This document shows, one piece after another, positions 6,387-9,241 of a DNA stretch of 9,241 nucleotides. The notes beneath the pieces were generated by a model, which did not search any database, was not told the DNA's origin, and saw only the letters and a program-made list of their open reading frames with translations. Every line of letters begins with the position of its first letter. The first letter of the stretch is position 1. Source of the DNA: Candidatus Pelagibacter sp. (lineage in GTDB: Bacteria > Pseudomonadota > Alphaproteobacteria > Pelagibacterales > Pelagibacteraceae); NCBI GenBank assembly GCA_028226535.1, contig JAOJEG010000024.1, forward strand, positions 1 through 9,241, given 5' to 3'. The position numbers and the translations under genes are program-made.

Positions 6387-7673
6387 AGCAAAACCAGTCA
6401 GCAAAGGAATAGTCATTGAAATTGCTGGAAAATATGTGATTAAAAATATTACTATAGCCTCCACTGCTAAAAAAGGTAGTATTGCTTTTGCAATTGTTTC
6501 TACTCTTTCACCTGATACAGACGAAGCAACAAACAAAACAAGACCCATAGGTGGAGTAGCTAACCCGACAGTTAAATTAACAGACATAATAATTGCAAAA
6601 TGGACAGGATGAACGCCAAGTTCAACAAAAACTGGTCCTAGTATGGGTCCTAAAATTATTATAGCTGGGCCAGCATCCAAAAACATCCCAACAACAAATA
6701 ATAAAATATTTATAAGAAATAATAAAATATAAGGATTTTCACTTAATCCTAAAACAAATTCCGCTAAATGTTCAGGTGCATGAGATAAACTTACCACAGT
6801 TTTAAACGCCATTGCTGCACCTACTAAAAGAAGAACAACTGAAGAGACCATAGCAGCTTTAGTCATAACTTTAGGTATTTCTTTCCACTCTAAAGATTTT
6901 AAAACAAATAATCCTATAAACATTGCATAAGCAGCTGCTACTGCAGAAGCTTCTGTGGGAGTGAAAATTCCACCTAAAATTCCTCCAAGAATTATTACTG
7001 GGGTCATTAAAGGAAAAAAAGCTTTTAGGGATGCCTTGCCTCTTTGACTCCATGTAGTTTTTTTTGTTACGGCTGGAAAATTATATCGCTTTGCCATTAA
7101 TTTAATGGTGACCATTAAACTTACACCAACTAAAATTCCAGGAACAATGCCGGCAAGAAATAAAGCGGCAACACTTTCACCCATGACATAAGCATAAATA
7201 ATCATTATCCCTGAGGGAGGAATAATTGGACCTATAACTGAACTTGCTGCAGTAATTGCTGCTGCAAATTTTTTGGTATACCCTTGTTTTTCCATTGCAG
7301 GGATTAACATTGATCCTATTGCAGAAGTATCCGCAACTGCAGAACCAGATAATCCTGCAAATAACATTGAAGTTAAAACATTTACATGAGCCAAACCTCC
7401 TTTTAAGTGACCCATCATAGCTTGGCTAAATTCTACTAACCTTAGAGTAATTCCTCCTCTATTCATTAATTCACCTGCTAACATAAAAAATGGGATTGCC
7501 ATTAAAGGAAAACTATCAATACCGTTATAAATATTTCTATAAAGCATTGCTCCATCTCTAGATTGGTCGTTCAACCAAAGTAAAATTCCAGGAGCAGCTA
7601 ACAATCCAAAAAATACTGGTAATCCAATTAATAAGAATAGTAAAAATAAAGGGAGAAACCAAATTAACGTCAT
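6381..7673 (-). CDS. dctM: TRAP transporter large permease subunit, DctM family
   Basis: A complete 430-residue inner-membrane protein, the sodium-coupled transport channel of the TRAP system. Family landmarks occur in order: FPLMAIPFFMLAGELMNRGG (55-74), FAGLSGSAVADTSAIG (105-120), IGPIIPPSG (148-156), GGIFTPTEASAVAA (234-247), FLDAGPAIIILGP (331-343) and NLTVGLATPPMG (366-377). The internally repeated helical hairpins rich in glycine, serine and proline are typical of the ion and substrate sites. The length is normal for the family. Its ATG (7673-7671) overlaps the dctQ stop in an ATGA arrangement, indicating translational coupling. DctP follows 84 bases downstream. The protein works with DctQ in the membrane and receives ligand from DctP. 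Confidence 0.95.
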   Translation of the reverse strand: MTLIWFLPLFLLFLLIGLPVFFGLLAAPGILLWLNDQSRDGAMLYRNIYNGIDSFPLMAIPFFMLAGELMNRGGITLRLVEFSQAMMGHLKGGLAHVNVLTSMLFAGLSGSAVADTSAIGSMLIPAMEKQGYTKKFAAAITAASSVIGPIIPPSGIMIIYAYVMGESVAALFLAGIVPGILVGVSLMVTIKLMAKRYNFPAVTKKTTWSQRGKASLKAFFPLMTPVIILGGILGGIFTPTEASAVAAAYAMFIGLFVLKSLEWKEIPKVMTKAAMVSSVVLLLVGAAMAFKTVVSLSHAPEHLAEFVLGLSENPYILLFLINILLFVVGMFLDAGPAIIILGPILGPVFVELGVHPVHFAIIMSVNLTVGLATPPMGLVLFVASSVSGERVETIAKAILPFLAVEAIVIFLITYFPAISMTIPLLTGFAK

Positions 7674-8266
7674 TGGGACTCCAATTTTTGTTTGTCTAAA
7701 TCTTCAGGTAATTCTAACTTTGTAAAGTTACTTAAAAAATTTCTTAAAATTAACTCAATATTTACTGAAATCAAAAAAACAATTCCAACAGGTAAGGACA
7801 TATACATCCAGGCTAATTTTATTGGCTCAGCTTTACCCCCGATTAAATTAAAAGGAATTTTAATTGAAGCTGAATTAAAAATCCATCCAGCATTAATATG
7901 TTTTAAACCTAACTCTAAACCAATTATCAAAACAAATAATGAAACAATTAATAAAAATAAAGTTAATAAAGTAGATATAATTTTAGGTAAAAATCTTTCC
8001 AACATATCAATAGAAACAAAACCTCCCCATCTATAGGCTGAAGGAGCAATTAAACCGGTCATCCATAACATTAAAAATCTTGCAACTTCATCAGGCCATG
8101 GTAGTGCACTATTTAGAACATATCTAAAAAATACCTGAATCATAATTACAACAACCATTAAAAAAATTGCGATCCATGCAAATTGTCTTCCAATTCTTAG
8201 AAAAAAAGTATTAACCTTTTCAAGAAAGTTAAAAAAATAAAGTAGAGTTTTTATAGTTAAATTCAC
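7670..8266 (-). CDS. dctQ: TRAP transporter small permease subunit, DctQ family
   Basis: A complete 198-residue inner-membrane protein with about four transmembrane helices (roughly 28-50, 62-80, 95-120 and 151-175). The family signature is PWPDEVARFLMLWMTG (56-71), followed by a Gly-rich loop and VSIDMLERFLP (84-94). DctQ joins DctM to form the membrane part of the transporter. The start is GTG at 8266-8264. It is the first standard start codon giving a short amphipathic N-terminus before helix 1, and no upstream ATG is in frame nearby. No Shine-Dalgarno is visible before it. The gene opens the operon and overlaps dctM by 4 bases. The order Q-M-P places the receptor last rather than first, the less common arrangement. 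Confidence 0.9.
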   Translation of the reverse strand: MNLTIKTLLYFFNFLEKVNTFFLRIGRQFAWIAIFLMVVVIMIQVFFRYVLNSALPWPDEVARFLMLWMTGLIAPSAYRWGGFVSIDMLERFLPKIISTLLTLFLLIVSLFVLIIGLELGLKHINAGWIFNSASIKIPFNLIGGKAEPIKLAWMYMSLPVGIVFLISVNIELILRNFLSNFTKLELPEDLDKQKLESQ

Positions 8267-8316
8267 AATTAAATTTATTTTAATAAGAAAATAATTACAA
8301 CTTTTTAAAAAACTAT

Positions 8317-8345
8317 TTTACATTGTTTGATATATTTCGTATTAG
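8317..8345 (+). promoter_or_regulatory. Candidate promoter for the second hydroxyacid dehydrogenase
   Basis: TTTACA at 8317-8322 (5 of 6 with TTGACA) and TATTAG at 8340-8345 (4 of 6) are 17 bases apart. Transcription would start near 8352, about 28 bases before ATG 8380. The site lies in the 113-base divergent spacer shared with dctQ. Confidence 0.35.
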
Positions 8346-8357
8346 AAAAGCCTTCAA
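8329..8357 (-). promoter_or_regulatory. Candidate promoter for the dctQMP operon
   Basis: On the minus strand TTGAAG (8357-8352) and TATATC (8334-8329) are 17 bases apart, each 4 of 6 with consensus. If real, this promoter overlaps the opposing one at 8317-8345, so the dehydrogenase and the transporter could compete for polymerase or share a regulator. The evidence is weak because the whole spacer is AT-rich. Confidence 0.25.
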
Positions 8358-8379
8358 TAGAAAGACTTAAATAAAAATT

Positions 8380-9241
8380 ATGACTAACAAAAAGAAGATT
8401 CTAGTTATCCAAAAAGTTCATGATAAAGGTATGGAATTAATTAATAACCATCCCAATTTTGATGTGGAAGTTACTGATGATGTTTCAGTAGAAAATTTAA
8501 AGACAAAAATAAAAGACTGTGACGGTGCTTCAATTAGAATAGCAAAATTACCAGGTGAGGTAATTAATGAAGCAAAAAATCTGAAAATAATTTCAAGACA
8601 TGGAGTTGGTTACGACAATATTGATTTAGCAACTGCTAAAGAAAGAGATATAAAAATTGCTATTACAGCTAATGCAAACGCAGTCACAGTTGCAGAGCAT
8701 GTAATGTTTGTTTTACTAAATATCGCAAAAAGAAGGGAGCTCTATCATACGACAGTCAGAGATGGTAACTTTAAGGATAGAAATAAATTACCTAAAACTA
8801 TTGAAGTATGGAAAAAAAATTTCCTAATAATGGGTTTTGGTAGAATTGGTAAAGCGCTTATTAAAAGATGTTTAGGATTTGAAATGAATGTCTATGTCTA
8901 TGATCCCTTTGTAGATAAAGATACAATAGAGAAGCTTGGTGGAAAAAAAGTAGATAATCTTGAAGAGGCAGTAAAAACAATGGATGTTATATCTCTACAT
9001 ATGCCTTTAACAGAAAAAACAGAAAATCTAATTAATTATAATTTACTTAAAACAATGAAGAAAAATTGTATCATAATTAATGCTGCTAGAGGTGGGATTA
9101 TCCATGAAGAAGATCTTAATAAAGCTTTAAATGAAGATTTAATTTTTGGCGCAGGAATTGATGTGTTTAAACAAGAACCACCAGATAATGATAATCCTCT
9201 TTTAAAAAACGATAAAGTTTATTTAAGTCCACACACTGCTG
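8380..9241 (+). CDS. NAD-dependent D-2-hydroxyacid dehydrogenase (SerA-like), 3' end cut by window
   Basis: The first 287 codons of a second D-isomer-specific 2-hydroxyacid dehydrogenase; the frame is still open at the right edge. ISRHGVGYDNID (71-82) is the substrate-domain motif. GFGRIG (152-157) is the NAD-binding loop and Asp175 in VYDP favours NAD. The catalytic residues are Arg237 in NAARGG, Glu266 in DVFKQEP and His285 in SPHTA, so the catalytic domain is nearly complete. What is missing could be a short C-terminal helix or a regulatory domain as in SerA, which would decide between a phosphoglycerate and a catabolic hydroxyacid enzyme. It is clearly diverged from the enzyme at 1364-2287, so this is not a recent duplication. 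The ATG at 8380 precedes MTNKKKILVI directly and has no evident Shine-Dalgarno. It is divergent from dctQMP, which suggests that it acts on the imported acid. Confidence 0.9.
   Translation, partial: MTNKKKILVIQKVHDKGMELINNHPNFDVEVTDDVSVENLKTKIKDCDGASIRIAKLPGEVINEAKNLKIISRHGVGYDNIDLATAKERDIKIAITANANAVTVAEHVMFVLLNIAKRRELYHTTVRDGNFKDRNKLPKTIEVWKKNFLIMGFGRIGKALIKRCLGFEMNVYVYDPFVDKDTIEKLGGKKVDNLEEAVKTMDVISLHMPLTEKTENLINYNLLKTMKKNCIIINAARGGIIHEEDLNKALNEDLIFGAGIDVFKQEPPDNDNPLLKNDKVYLSPHTA

Noticed and set aside
6871..7053. Minus-strand ORF of 60 codons within dctM
   Set aside because: Shifted frame inside dctM, whose own frame has strong family motifs across this stretch.
7692..8036. Plus-strand ORF of 114 codons
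   Set aside because: Antisense of dctQ; its lysine and isoleucine/asparagine-rich sequence is what AT-rich antisense gives, and the dctQ signature motif is on the other strand.
8302..8312. T5A6 tract in the dctQ/dehydrogenase spacer, a possible UP element or bend
   Set aside because: Such A and T runs occur all over the window, and it does not line up clearly with either candidate promoter.

Overview
The window looks like a piece of chromosome from a streamlined marine alphaproteobacterium, most likely of the SAR11/Pelagibacter type. That placement is an inference. It rests on strong AT richness (an 18% GC sample inside the first dehydrogenase gene), AAA/ATT/TTA-heavy codon use, spacers of 0 to 114 bases, frequent absence of a Shine-Dalgarno sequence, and the gene mix: a TRAP transporter, an EamA permease, a PhyH-type dioxygenase and Gfo/Idh/MocA and D-2-hydroxyacid dehydrogenases. 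There are no RNA genes, CRISPR arrays, insertion sequences, phage genes or transcriptional regulators, and no gene-free stretch as long as 300 bases.

Layout. Positions 1-393 hold the 3' end of a phytanoyl-CoA dioxygenase-family gene (+), followed in the same direction by an EamA/DMT permease (406-1326) and an NAD-dependent D-2-hydroxyacid dehydrogenase (1364-2287). The latter meets a convergent Gfo/Idh/MocA oxidoreductase (2280-3362, -) with 8 bases of tail overlap. Upstream of that on the minus strand is a secreted di-heme cytochrome c peroxidase/MauG-like protein (3394-4731, -). It lies back to back with a secreted Sel1-repeat protein (4732-5202, +). A GC-rich hairpin (5201-5228) separates the Sel1 gene from a TRAP transporter operon read on the minus strand in the order dctQ (7670-8266), dctM (6381-7673), dctP (5244-6296). 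Divergent from dctQ is a second D-2-hydroxyacid dehydrogenase (8380 to the right edge, incomplete).

How the genes may work together (inference). A periplasmic receptor plus two membrane subunits import a small organic acid. Two D-2-hydroxyacid dehydrogenases and a Gfo/Idh/MocA dehydrogenase could oxidise or reduce hydroxyacids or polyols in the cytoplasm. The PhyH-type oxygenase and EamA permease may belong to an adjoining, separate unit. The di-heme protein and the Sel1 protein act outside the inner membrane. No substrate can be assigned from sequence alone.

The most unusual point is the 4729-4734 junction. The di-heme gene has no ATG, GTG or TTG in a usable place. A perfect signal peptide begins at an ATA codon that directly abuts the ATG of the divergent Sel1 gene. 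One base change (TATATG to CATATG) would give both genes an ATG from one palindrome. A second point is a perfect 6+3+6 dyad (6324-6338) overlapping a promoter-like -10 just upstream of dctP, which suggests that the receptor gene may be controlled separately from dctQM.
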